From NCBI GenBank assembly GCA_903843315.1, contig CAIMPQ010000142.1, positions 1-6,228 of the forward strand: 6,228 nt of DNA. Reading direction: 5' to 3'. The stretch comes from an uncultured beta proteobacterium (GTDB taxonomy: Bacteria; Pseudomonadota; Gammaproteobacteria; Burkholderiales; Burkholderiaceae). Both the position numbers and the translations under genes were made by a program. Position 1 is the stretch's first letter. The number at the start of each line of letters is the position of its first letter. The notes below the pieces were generated by a model. It worked only from the letters and a program-made list of their open reading frames with translations. It did no database searches and had not been told where the DNA came from. This document shows positions 1 through 6,228 of the stretch, piece by piece.

Positions 1-126
1 ACTGATCGTGCCAAACGCATTTTCTCGTTCAAGCAGGATGATTTCTCGACCCTGAAGTGCCATTTCTCGTGCAACGGCCAGGCCGACTACCCCAGCCCCA
101 ATGACGACACAGTCAACTTGCTCCAT
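1..126 (-). CDS. FAD-dependent oxidoreductase of the D-amino-acid-oxidase/L-2-hydroxyglutarate oxidase type (N-terminal fragment)
   Basis: Read on the minus strand from ATG at 126-124, this frame is open to the left edge and gives 42 residues, so only the N-terminus is present. It starts with a short beta strand and the dinucleotide-binding motif GAGVVG (residues 10-15), then a helix (LAVAREMALQG). A second strand, IILLE, ends in Glu33, the acidic residue that usually binds the FAD adenosine ribose. This is a Rossmann FAD fold placed at the extreme N-terminus, typical of the DAO family. The following stretch (ERENAFGTIS) resembles L-2-hydroxyglutarate dehydrogenase-like proteins, but the catalytic region is outside the window, so the substrate cannot be assigned. 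A GGTGAG-like ribosome binding site (complement of 135-141) lies about 8 bases before the ATG and supports this start. It is divergent from pgi. It could be another DAO-family enzyme. Confidence 0.85.
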   Translation of the reverse strand, partial: MEQVDCVVIGAGVVGLAVAREMALQGREIILLERENAFGTIS

Positions 127-226
127 CTATTTGTCTCACCCAGTATTTATTAGTATGAATATACCGAAATCCTATCATTTTCAGCGTTTTAGGGGTTTTG
201 TCACCCCTTATTGATAAAATCTAGCA
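127..226. promoter_or_regulatory. Divergent intergenic region between the oxidoreductase gene and pgi
   Basis: These 100 bases separate two divergent start codons, so promoters for both directions should lie here or just inside the genes. The sequence is AT-rich. Candidate elements are weak. On the plus strand TTGTCT (131-136) is followed after 17 bases by TATGAA (154-159), and TAAAAT (215-220) lies just before the pgi ATG without a matching -35. On the minus strand TATATT reads from the complement of the segment near 156-163. None is good enough to call a promoter exactly. The inverted repeat at 191-208 is listed separately. Confidence 0.45.
191..208. promoter_or_regulatory. Perfect 6-bp inverted repeat in the pgi upstream region
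   Basis: AGGGGT (191-196) and ACCCCT (203-208) are exact reverse complements separated by TTTGTC, giving a 6-bp stem with a 6-base loop, 18 bases before the pgi start codon. No T-run follows on either strand, so it does not look like an intrinsic terminator. It could be a protein-binding site, a small hairpin in the pgi leader if transcription starts upstream of it, or chance. No regulator can be named from the sequence. Confidence 0.35.
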
Positions 227-1729
227 ATGTCTTCTAGACCCTTGCAAAACCCAGATAATTCGACCAATAGCACTCATACGGCAGTTGACGTAGTGCTCGA
301 TACTGCCTATCAAAACATCAATGCGGCAGAGTGGAAAAAGCTATTTTCTAATGCTAATAAATCTAAAGTAAAAGAATTTATAGCCGATATGTTCGCAGGC
401 AAGCATATCAACTGCAGTGAAGATCGCCCTGCTCTCCATTCTGCGTTACGCAATCTTTCCAAAACTCCCGTCTTTCTGGATGGCTCCGATGTCATGCCAG
501 CTGTAGTGGATGTATGGCGGCGTATTGAAGCACTTTGTAATAAATGGGTAGGGGTAACTGATGTCATTCACATTGGAATTGGCGGTTCTGACTTTGGTCC
601 TCGCTTAGCTATTGAAGCGTTAGCGCATGTTCCAGGTATTGAAAGCCGCGGTATGCGCATGCACTTCTTAGCCAATATTGATACAGCTGAGCTGGCCCGT
701 ATTCTAGATCGCGCTCAACCAAATAGCACTCGCGTCATTATTGTTTCGAAGTCGTTTACCACCCTAGAAACAACCATGAATGCCAAAGCGGTAGTGAACT
801 GGCTCAAAGATAACAACTGTACTAAAGGTCAAATCGCCAAAGCGCTATTCGCTGTAACTGCAAATATTCCTGCTGCCAGAGAGTTTGGCGTAGAGGAAGA
901 TAACATTTATCCATTTTGGGATTGGGTTGGCGGGCGCTATTCCGTATGGTCAGCAGTAGGCTTACCAATTGCCTTGCAATATGGTTTTAAAACCTTTGAA
1001 GCGTTTTTGGCTGGTGCGCACGCAATGGATTTGCATTATAAGAATGCGCCTCTGGAAGAGAATCTTCCCGTAATCATGGCCTTAACCCTATTACATCAAC
1101 AGCAAAAGCATGGCATTAAAGCTTACGCAGCGATTCCGTATGCCGATGCCCTAGATTGGTTTCCGAAGTGGTTGCAGCAGCTGGATATGGAAAGCAACGG
1201 TAAGAGCGTAGATCGTAACGGCAAGCCCGTTAAGCATTCATCACCAGTAGTTTTTGGTAGCGCAGGCAGTAATGCTCAGCACTCCTACTTCCAACTCTTC
1301 CATCAAGGCCCTGAAATCATCCCGATTGACTTCATCGCCGTACGCAAACCAATGAGCGATCGCCCCGAGGCTGTTGCGCATCATCGCATCCTGCTTTCGA
1401 ATTGCTTAGCCCAAGCACAGGCTTTGGCTCACGGAAAAGCTGCTGATAATCCAAATGATGTCTATCCTGGTAATCGTCCAAGCAATCTATTGCTTCTACC
1501 TGAGCTGAATGCTTTCTATTTGGGTACTCTTTTAGCTCTTTATGAAAACCGTGCAGCAACGCTTGGCGCTTTATGGAATATCAATAGCTTTGATCAACCA
1601 GGGGTTGAATACGGCAAAGTGCTGGCCAAGCCAATCGAGAAGGCGCTAATAAGCGGCTCAGATCATATTGAAGCTGCTGATGGTATTGATGCGGTTACTG
1701 CAGCACGTATTAATTTATTAAATAGCTAA
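227..1729 (+). CDS. pgi: Glucose-6-phosphate isomerase
   Basis: This cytoplasmic enzyme interconverts glucose-6-phosphate and fructose-6-phosphate in glycolysis and gluconeogenesis. The 500-residue product has the full set of PGI family motifs: IGIGGSDFGP (116-125) and VSKSFTTLET (173-182) in the first SIS sugar-isomerase domain, then DWVGGRYSVWSAVG (232-245), the first PGI signature. MESNGK (321-326) carries catalytic Glu322. GSAGSNAQHSYFQLFHQG (344-361) carries catalytic His352. The second signature, GALWNINSFDQPGVEYGK (447-464), ends in catalytic Lys464. These correspond to E. coli Glu355, His386 and Lys514. The protein is about 50 residues shorter than the E. coli enzyme, with the difference mostly before the first domain; all active-site elements are present. 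No clear Shine-Dalgarno sequence precedes the ATG. It is first in a same-strand run of four genes, 42 bases before the mutase. Confidence 0.97.
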   Translation: MSSRPLQNPDNSTNSTHTAVDVVLDTAYQNINAAEWKKLFSNANKSKVKEFIADMFAGKHINCSEDRPALHSALRNLSKTPVFLDGSDVMPAVVDVWRRIEALCNKWVGVTDVIHIGIGGSDFGPRLAIEALAHVPGIESRGMRMHFLANIDTAELARILDRAQPNSTRVIIVSKSFTTLETTMNAKAVVNWLKDNNCTKGQIAKALFAVTANIPAAREFGVEEDNIYPFWDWVGGRYSVWSAVGLPIALQYGFKTFEAFLAGAHAMDLHYKNAPLEENLPVIMALTLLHQQQKHGIKAYAAIPYADALDWFPKWLQQLDMESNGKSVDRNGKPVKHSSPVVFGSAGSNAQHSYFQLFHQGPEIIPIDFIAVRKPMSDRPEAVAHHRILLSNCLAQAQALAHGKAADNPNDVYPGNRPSNLLLLPELNAFYLGTLLALYENRAATLGALWNINSFDQPGVEYGKVLAKPIEKALISGSDHIEAADGIDAVTAARINLLNS

Positions 1730-1760
1730 TCTACTCACTTTTTATCATCCGGCTTTTCTG

Positions 1761-1766
1761 AAAAGG
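1761..1766 (+). promoter_or_regulatory. Ribosome binding site of the phosphomannomutase/phosphoglucomutase gene
   Basis: AAAAGG lies 5 bases before the ATG at 1772. It is the clearest Shine-Dalgarno-like sequence on the plus strand of the window and fixes that start. It also forms the right half of CTTTTC-T-GAAAAG (1753-1765), so the site could fold into a weak A/T-rich hairpin. That hairpin is probably too unstable to regulate on its own. Confidence 0.6.
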
Positions 1767-1771
1767 TTGTC

Positions 1772-3169
1772 ATGCAATTATCCCCATCCATATTCAAAGC
1801 TTATGACATCCGCGGCATTATTGATGAGACCTTAGATCCATCCATTGCCAAGTTGATTGGTCAGGCTTTTGGTACCGAAATGCGTGAGCTTGGTGAAACT
1901 GAGATTGTCATTGGACGTGATGGCCGCTTATCAGGACCTGCCTTAATTGAAGCGCTTACTGAAGGCCTAGTCTCTACCGGTATCAACGTCATTGATTTAG
2001 GAATGGTTGCTACCCCGATGGTGTACTTTGGTGCAAATCAAGTTTTGGATGGTAAGAAACCTAAATCCGGAATCATGATTACGGGCAGTCACAATCCACC
2101 GAACTACAACGGCTTCAAGATGGTATTAGGTGGCGCGGCGATCTATGGTGATCAGATTCAGGCTCTGCATCAGCGGATTGAAGCCAAGCAGTTTGTTACT
2201 GGCGAATCTAATAAATGCGGCACTCGCTCTACCTTTGACATTTTTCCAATGTATCTCAAGCATATCGTGGGTGATGTGAAGCTAGCCCGCCCGATTAAAA
2301 TTGCCGTGGATTGTGGTAATGGTGTTGGTGGAGCATTTGCGGGCAAGCTATTTAGAGCGCTTGGTTGTGAAGTTCAAGAACTCTTTTGTGAGGTGGATGG
2401 TCATTTTCCGAATCACCATCCTGATCCAGCGCATATTGAGAACTTACAAGATCTTATTCAGAATCTACGAACTACTGATAATGAATTGGGGCTCGCCTTT
2501 GATGGCGATGCGGACCGCTTAGGGGTTGTCACTAAAGATGGTCAAGTGATTTTCCCTGACCGTCAAATGATGCTGTTTGCTAAGGATGTTCTCTCCAGGA
2601 ATCCTGGTGGTCAAATCATCTATGATGTTAAATGCACGCGTAACCTTGCCACTTGGGTTAAGCAACATGGTGGTGAACCGTTGATGTGGAAAACCGGTCA
2701 TTCTTTAGTCAAAGCCAAACTCAAAGAAACTGGCGCACCCCTTGCCGGTGAAATGTCTGGTCACATCTTCTTTAAAGACCGTTGGTTTGGTTTTGATGAT
2801 GGTCTCTATACAGGCGCACGTCTTTTAGAGATTCTTTCCAAAGAAAAGGATCCAAACCAAACTCTCAATGATTTACCGAATGCGATTTGCACTCCTGAGC
2901 TTCAAATTGCTTGTGCTGAAGGTGAATCTTTTGCCATGCTAGAAACGATTAAAGCCAATGCCAAGTTCCCTACTTCGGAATCCATCAATACGATAGATGG
3001 TGTGCGTGTGGAATATGCTGATGGCTTTGGTCTTGCCAGACCATCCAATACAACACCGGTTGTAGTGATGCGCTTTGAAGCTGATAGCGAAGAAGCTATC
3101 AACCGCATTCAAGCGGAGTTTAAGACTGTGATACTGGCTGTCAAGCCAGATGCAAAGCTGCCGTTTTAG
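1772..3169 (+). CDS. Phosphomannomutase/phosphoglucomutase (AlgC/ManB type)
   Basis: This alpha-D-phosphohexomutase moves phosphate between C6 and C1 of mannose or glucose through a phosphoserine enzyme. It supplies mannose-1-P or glucose-1-P for nucleotide sugars used in lipopolysaccharide and exopolysaccharide. The 465-residue product matches the length of Pseudomonas AlgC (about 463) and has four domains in order. YDIRG (11-15) begins domain 1, and GIMITGSHNPPNYNGFK (100-116) is the active-site loop with phosphorylated Ser106. DGDADR (244-249) is the Mg-binding loop. KTGHSLVK (307-314) and GEMSGHIFF (326-334) form the sugar-recognition loop, and RPSNTTPVVVMRFEA (423-437) is the phosphate-binding loop of domain 4. 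AAAAGG before the ATG supports the start. Relative activity on mannose versus glucose cannot be read from sequence, so manB, algC and pgm are all plausible names. Following pgi, it draws on the same hexose-6-phosphate pool. Confidence 0.95.
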   Translation: MQLSPSIFKAYDIRGIIDETLDPSIAKLIGQAFGTEMRELGETEIVIGRDGRLSGPALIEALTEGLVSTGINVIDLGMVATPMVYFGANQVLDGKKPKSGIMITGSHNPPNYNGFKMVLGGAAIYGDQIQALHQRIEAKQFVTGESNKCGTRSTFDIFPMYLKHIVGDVKLARPIKIAVDCGNGVGGAFAGKLFRALGCEVQELFCEVDGHFPNHHPDPAHIENLQDLIQNLRTTDNELGLAFDGDADRLGVVTKDGQVIFPDRQMMLFAKDVLSRNPGGQIIYDVKCTRNLATWVKQHGGEPLMWKTGHSLVKAKLKETGAPLAGEMSGHIFFKDRWFGFDDGLYTGARLLEILSKEKDPNQTLNDLPNAICTPELQIACAEGESFAMLETIKANAKFPTSESINTIDGVRVEYADGFGLARPSNTTPVVVMRFEADSEEAINRIQAEFKTVILAVKPDAKLPF

Positions 3170-3206
3170 TAACAACAAGAACGCTAAGACTCTACTAATA
3201 TTTCGT

Positions 3207-4334
3207 ATGAATTCAACTGCAAGCAAACCAATAGCCTTTGACTACCCTCAGCAAGACGCTACAGGAGTTACCTGCACTGCCCAAGCCTGGGCAAAAGTTC
3301 CGCCGCACTTAACTGGCCCTGAAAAAGCAGCTGTGATTGCGCGTATTAAACAGCTTTTAGTTGAAAAAGATGCCGCTCTTGTCGCCCACTACTATGTTGA
3401 TGGCGATATTCAAGACTTGGCCATGGAGACTGGCGGATATGTTGCAGATTCACTCGAGATGGCTCGCTTTGGCAAGAATCATCCCGCCAAGAATCTCATT
3501 ATTGCTGGTGTGCGCTTCATGGGTGAGTCAGCCAAGATTCTGAGCCCAGAAAAACGGGTTTTCATGCCAGATTTAGATGCCACCTGCTCTTTAGATTTAG
3601 GTTGTGATGCAACTGACTTTGCTGCTTTCCGTGCGATGTACCCTGATCGCGTGGTGGTGGTATATGCCAATACTAGTGCCGCAGTAAAAGCACAGGCCGA
3701 TTGGATGGTCACAAGCTCATGCGCTTTAGCTATCGTCCATCAACTCAAAGTAGAAGGCAAAAAAATTCTTTGGGCACCTGATCGCCATCTTGGTAGATAC
3801 ATACAAGAGCAAACAGGTGCCGATATGCTGCTATGGAATGGCGCTTGTATCGTCCATGATGAATTTAAAGCGATTGAATTAGAAATGCTGAAGGCGGCGC
3901 ACCCGAATGCCATGATCTTGGTGCATCCAGAATCCCCTCAAGCCGTAGTCGATCTCGCTGATGTGGTGGGCTCTACATCTGCCATGATTAAGGCGGTCGT
4001 TGAAGGCTCTGCAACTGAATATATTGTGGCAACCGATAATGGCATCTTGCATCGCATGCGTCAATTGGCCCCCAATAAGACATTGATTGAAGCACCTACC
4101 GCCGGCAATAGTGCTACCTGTAAAAGCTGTGCCCACTGTCCTTGGATGGCCATGAATGGTTTGCAAGGAATATTAGATTGCCTTGAAAATGCTTCTGGTG
4201 AAATCTTCATAGATGAGCCTATTCGAGTTGGGGCGCTAGGTTGCATTGAGCGTATGCTCGATTTCACTAAAAATCATCCAGACCTCTTAGCTAAAGCGCA
4301 ACATGGCTTTGTCAAAAATATTGGCGCAGCTTAA
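3207..4334 (+). CDS. nadA: Quinolinate synthase (NadA)
   Basis: NadA condenses iminoaspartate with dihydroxyacetone phosphate to make quinolinate, the second step of de novo NAD synthesis, using an oxygen-sensitive [4Fe-4S] cluster. From ATG 3207 the product has 375 residues. The N-terminal catalytic stretch LVAHYYVDGDIQDLA (58-72) is followed by VRFMGESAKIL (102-112). Cys127 (DATCSLDLGC), Cys214 (WNGACIVHDEF) and Cys311, the last cysteine of CKSCAHCPWMAMN (305-317), match the three cluster ligands of E. coli NadA (Cys113, Cys200, Cys297). The same frame is open from an earlier ATG at 3150, which would overlap the mutase gene by 20 bases. That 19-residue extension is polar and unlike the family, so I chose 3207. 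Neither start has a clear Shine-Dalgarno sequence. The gap after the mutase is 37 bases, and nadC follows 46 bases downstream. Confidence 0.96.
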   Translation: MNSTASKPIAFDYPQQDATGVTCTAQAWAKVPPHLTGPEKAAVIARIKQLLVEKDAALVAHYYVDGDIQDLAMETGGYVADSLEMARFGKNHPAKNLIIAGVRFMGESAKILSPEKRVFMPDLDATCSLDLGCDATDFAAFRAMYPDRVVVVYANTSAAVKAQADWMVTSSCALAIVHQLKVEGKKILWAPDRHLGRYIQEQTGADMLLWNGACIVHDEFKAIELEMLKAAHPNAMILVHPESPQAVVDLADVVGSTSAMIKAVVEGSATEYIVATDNGILHRMRQLAPNKTLIEAPTAGNSATCKSCAHCPWMAMNGLQGILDCLENASGEIFIDEPIRVGALGCIERMLDFTKNHPDLLAKAQHGFVKNIGAA

Positions 4335-4380
4335 TCTGTTTGCTCATCTATTTTTTATATAGGCCCCAGACCAATTCCAT

Positions 4381-5238
4381 ATGTTTGAATACAACGAATC
4401 CTTAGAACAAGCGCGTCAACGCAATATTCATGATGCCTTGATGGAGGATATTGGCAAAGGAGATTGGACTGCAAAGCTCGTACCGAACAAGTCAGTTCAG
4501 GCGCAACTCGTTGTCCGGCAAGCAGCGGTACTTTGTGGCGTCGATTGGTTTGAAGGCACCCTTAAAAAATTAGACCCCAATGCGAAGGTGACATGGCATT
4601 ACATCGAGGGTGACTTGATGAAACCTGATAGTAAAGTATGCGATATCCAAGCTGACTCTCAAGCCCTACTCTCTGCAGAACGCACATGCATTAATTTCTT
4701 GCAAACGCTCTCCTGGACTGCCAGCATTACTCGTCAGCATGTGGAGGCGATAGCTGGCGCAAGTCCCAACCCTAAGGGATGTGCCGTATTGGATACGCGC
4801 AAGACTATACCTGGACTTCGTCAGGCCCAAAAGTATGCGGTGCGGGTTGGGCAAGGCCAAAACCAGCGCCTCGCTTTATGGCATGGCATTTTGATTAAAG
4901 AAAATCATATTGCTGCAGCTGGAAGTATTACTGCAGCCCTTAAAGCTGCACAAGCATTGAACTCCGGAGTAGATATACAGATTGAAGTAGAAACGTTCGC
5001 GGAACTAGAAGAGGCTTTAGCGGCTGGAGCAAAAAGTATTTTGATTGACAACTTTACTACCGATCAAATGAAAAAAGCGGTTGCCTTTACCGCTGGTCGC
5101 GCATTACTAGAAGCTTCTGGGGGGATTAACCTAGATCAAATGCGTGTTATTGCAGCAACGGGTGTTGATCGCATCTCGCTTGGAAAGCTAACTAAAGATG
5201 TAAATGCGGTAGATTTCTCAATGAGAATTTTGGATTAA
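4381..5238 (+). CDS. nadC: Quinolinate phosphoribosyltransferase (nicotinate-nucleotide pyrophosphorylase, decarboxylating)
   Basis: NadC converts quinolinate and phosphoribosyl pyrophosphate to nicotinate mononucleotide, CO2 and pyrophosphate, the step after NadA. The 285 residues are the usual length for a type II PRTase. An N-terminal alpha/beta domain has EDIGKGDWT (22-30) and ERT (100-102). The barrel domain carries TRKT (139-142), LIKENH (171-176) with Lys173, the acidic residues IEVE (201-204) and IDNF (222-225), then ASGGI (245-249) and GVDRISLGKLT (261-271), which bind substrate and phosphate. The ATG is the first start after an in-frame TAG at 4360-4362, and the distance to the first motif is normal. 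No good Shine-Dalgarno sequence precedes it. Trp112 in LSWTAS and Gln158, Gln162 and His168 in the 157-169 loop differ from the common family pattern. The stop codon overlaps the stop of the convergent TAXI gene. Confidence 0.96.
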   Translation: MFEYNESLEQARQRNIHDALMEDIGKGDWTAKLVPNKSVQAQLVVRQAAVLCGVDWFEGTLKKLDPNAKVTWHYIEGDLMKPDSKVCDIQADSQALLSAERTCINFLQTLSWTASITRQHVEAIAGASPNPKGCAVLDTRKTIPGLRQAQKYAVRVGQGQNQRLALWHGILIKENHIAAAGSITAALKAAQALNSGVDIQIEVETFAELEEALAAGAKSILIDNFTTDQMKKAVAFTAGRALLEASGGINLDQMRVIAATGVDRISLGKLTKDVNAVDFSMRILD

Positions 5239-6228
5239 TCCGAGCTACCTACACCCTCCCTGCCCTTATAGATTACCTGCTTCTGTATGGCATTACGGAT
5301 GAATTCAATATTATTTCTTAAGCTGTAACATTCAGCAGTAGCAAGTCTTGAGGCTTTTAAACTCAATACCTTTCGTTCCATCTCATTAAGCACTTCAATG
5401 TATTCACCACGACGTCGCGGATCAAACGTAGCAATCGTGTCTTGTTCAAATGCATCCAACTGCTTATAGACATTATTAATCTGCTTCCGAGCAAGATTAA
5501 CCCGATAGGTAGGTATAGATCTAATAAATGGAAATGCGAATACTACAAATGGCAATAGCAAGAAGAACATGCGCTCTAAAAATTCAGCCATCCAAAAAGG
5601 CAGATACTTCATGAGAGGTGGTGTACCGTTTTGATAAAAATACCTAGCCTCAGCACTTAATGGCGCCTCAGAATTGATATACGCGGGAAACTCACCTGCC
5701 TTTGCAAAATAAGACTTAGCGCCATTAATATCCTTGGCAGCCTCTAAAAATAATAGCTGAATGGCGGGATGGAGTCGATCATCTATTAATAAATTGGTTG
5801 TCGTTGAAATCAGCTGTAAGTTGCGATCTGGAATATTTTTTTCTAAATCAAATCCACCCATGGGTACAGTGACCTCTTCAAAATAGGGTAAGAGACGGGT
5901 ATATGCTTCAGCCCTGCGGAAACTGGCTAAGCGAATATCTGGATTATGAATCAGCTTTTGTACATTCTTCGAATCAAATCCATCAACCAGTATTACTGCA
6001 TCGATTTCCCCCTTCTCGAGTGCGCTTACGCCTGCATCATTAGAGAGTGTTAAAAGATTTGGTGAGTTAGTGGGTACATGATTCATCTCTAAAATCTTTA
6101 AAGCATGAATATGGGTGCCACTACCGATGGGTCCTATAGCAATTCTAAGTCTAATGATGTCCCGGTCCAGAATTTTCAGTTTTTCATCAAATACCTTATT
6201 GCGATAGAAAATCCAAACTGGCTCGTAA
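5235..6228 (-). CDS. TAXI-family TRAP transporter solute-binding protein with C-terminal membrane anchor (5' end beyond the window)
   Basis: The frame stays open from the stop at 5237-5235 to the right edge, so an apparent start at 6086 is internal. Numbering whole codons from 6227, 330 residues are visible. YEPVWIFYR (1-9), GPIGSGT (32-38), a DAVILVDGFDS-like strand and DDRLHPAIQLLFLEAA (149-164) match the TAXI periplasmic binding fold (TRAP-associated extracytoplasmic immunogenic protein). After LPFWMAEFLER comes a hydrophobic stretch (220-235), then Arg/Lys-rich sequence and a roughly 95-residue helical tail with FDPRRRGEY (268-276) and YSLRNNIEFIR (301-311). By the positive-inside rule the tail is cytoplasmic. 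This is a known variant of the family with a C-terminal membrane segment, unlike the usual soluble or lipid-anchored binding proteins. The ligand is unknown and no TRAP permease gene is visible. The signal peptide, if any, is outside the window. Confidence 0.88.
   Translation of the reverse strand, partial: YEPVWIFYRNKVFDEKLKILDRDIIRLRIAIGPIGSGTHIHALKILEMNHVPTNSPNLLTLSNDAGVSALEKGEIDAVILVDGFDSKNVQKLIHNPDIRLASFRRAEAYTRLLPYFEEVTVPMGGFDLEKNIPDRNLQLISTTTNLLIDDRLHPAIQLLFLEAAKDINGAKSYFAKAGEFPAYINSEAPLSAEARYFYQNGTPPLMKYLPFWMAEFLERMFFLLLPFVVFAFPFIRSIPTYRVNLARKQINNVYKQLDAFEQDTIATFDPRRRGEYIEVLNEMERKVLSLKASRLATAECYSLRNNIEFIRNAIQKQVIYKGREGVGSSD
5523..5570 (-). other. Predicted transmembrane segment within the TAXI protein
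   Basis: The codons encode MFFLLLPFVVFAFPFI, sixteen consecutive nonpolar residues, flanked on the C-terminal side by RSIPTYRVNLARK with several positive charges. The hydrophobicity and charge asymmetry support a single membrane pass with the preceding binding domain in the periplasm and the tail in the cytoplasm. The two internal prolines could kink the helix. Confidence 0.75.

Noticed and set aside
1..126. Left-edge FAD protein as the missing nadB (L-aspartate oxidase)
   Set aside because: The visible N-terminus (GAGVVGLAVAREMALQG, then IILLERE) resembles DAO/L-2-hydroxyglutarate oxidase proteins rather than NadB, and it is transcribed away from nadA-nadC.
310..567. Minus-strand open frame of 85 codons inside pgi
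   Set aside because: It lies wholly opposite a strongly conserved gene, has no recognisable domain or ribosome site, and its sequence reads as a reverse shadow of pgi codons.
1753..1765. CTTTTC-T-GAAAAG as an RNA switch hiding the mutase ribosome site
   Set aside because: With a realistic loop only about five mostly A-U pairs can form, too weak to expect regulation without other evidence.
2939..3226. Minus-strand open frame spanning the mutase-nadA junction
   Set aside because: It is antisense to the mutase domain 4 motif and the start of nadA, with no family resemblance or ribosome binding site; best explained as a shadow.
4341..4362. T-run and TATATA after nadA as a terminator or internal nadC promoter
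   Set aside because: No GC-rich stem precedes the T-run and no -35 lies at suitable spacing before TATATA; both fit ordinary AT-rich spacer.
6084..6086. ATG at 6086 as the true start of the minus-strand TAXI gene
   Set aside because: The frame remains open to the window edge and the 47 upstream codons encode YEPVWIFYR and GPIGSGT, which are conserved TAXI motifs, so this Met is internal.
1..6228. CRISPR, tRNA/rRNA, insertion sequence, toxin-antitoxin or defence system
   Set aside because: Almost all bases are accounted for by recognised metabolic and transport genes, and I saw no direct repeats, terminal inverted repeats or small unexplained gene pairs.

Overview
The window is an ordinary housekeeping segment of a bacterial chromosome with compact gene spacing and moderate, not high, G+C. 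The protein sequences resemble betaproteobacterial (Burkholderiales) homologues, most like the small-genome freshwater genus Polynucleobacter. That assignment rests on recognising protein style, not on a database search. I see no rRNA, tRNA, CRISPR array, insertion sequence, phage gene, integration site or long repeat.

Layout: (a) 1-126, minus strand: the first 42 codons of an FAD-dependent oxidoreductase running off the left edge. (b) 127-226: a 100-base divergent intergenic region with a 6-bp inverted repeat and weak promoter-like elements. (c) 227-5238, plus strand: four genes with short gaps (42, 37 and 46 bases) and no convincing terminator between them. They are pgi (glucose-6-phosphate isomerase), a phosphomannomutase/phosphoglucomutase, nadA (quinolinate synthase) and nadC (quinolinate phosphoribosyltransferase). 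(d) 5235-6228, minus strand: the C-terminal 330 residues of a TAXI-family TRAP-transporter solute-binding protein with a C-terminal membrane segment and cytoplasmic tail. It runs off the right edge and meets nadC tail to tail through one shared TTAA.

How the genes work together: Pgi and the mutase interconvert fructose-6-P, glucose-6-P and glucose-1-P (or mannose-6-P and mannose-1-P), feeding glycolysis, gluconeogenesis and nucleotide-sugar synthesis. NadA and NadC are consecutive steps of de novo NAD synthesis: iminoaspartate plus dihydroxyacetone phosphate gives quinolinate, then nicotinate mononucleotide. The first enzyme of that route, NadB, is not in the window. The spacing allows one pgi-mutase-nadA-nadC transcript, but this is inferred.

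I found no previously undescribed multi-gene system. The items most worth a second look are the membrane-anchored TAXI protein with its conserved-looking tail, the shared TTAA stop, weak or absent Shine-Dalgarno sequences at three of the four plus-strand genes, and several substitutions in conserved NadC loops.
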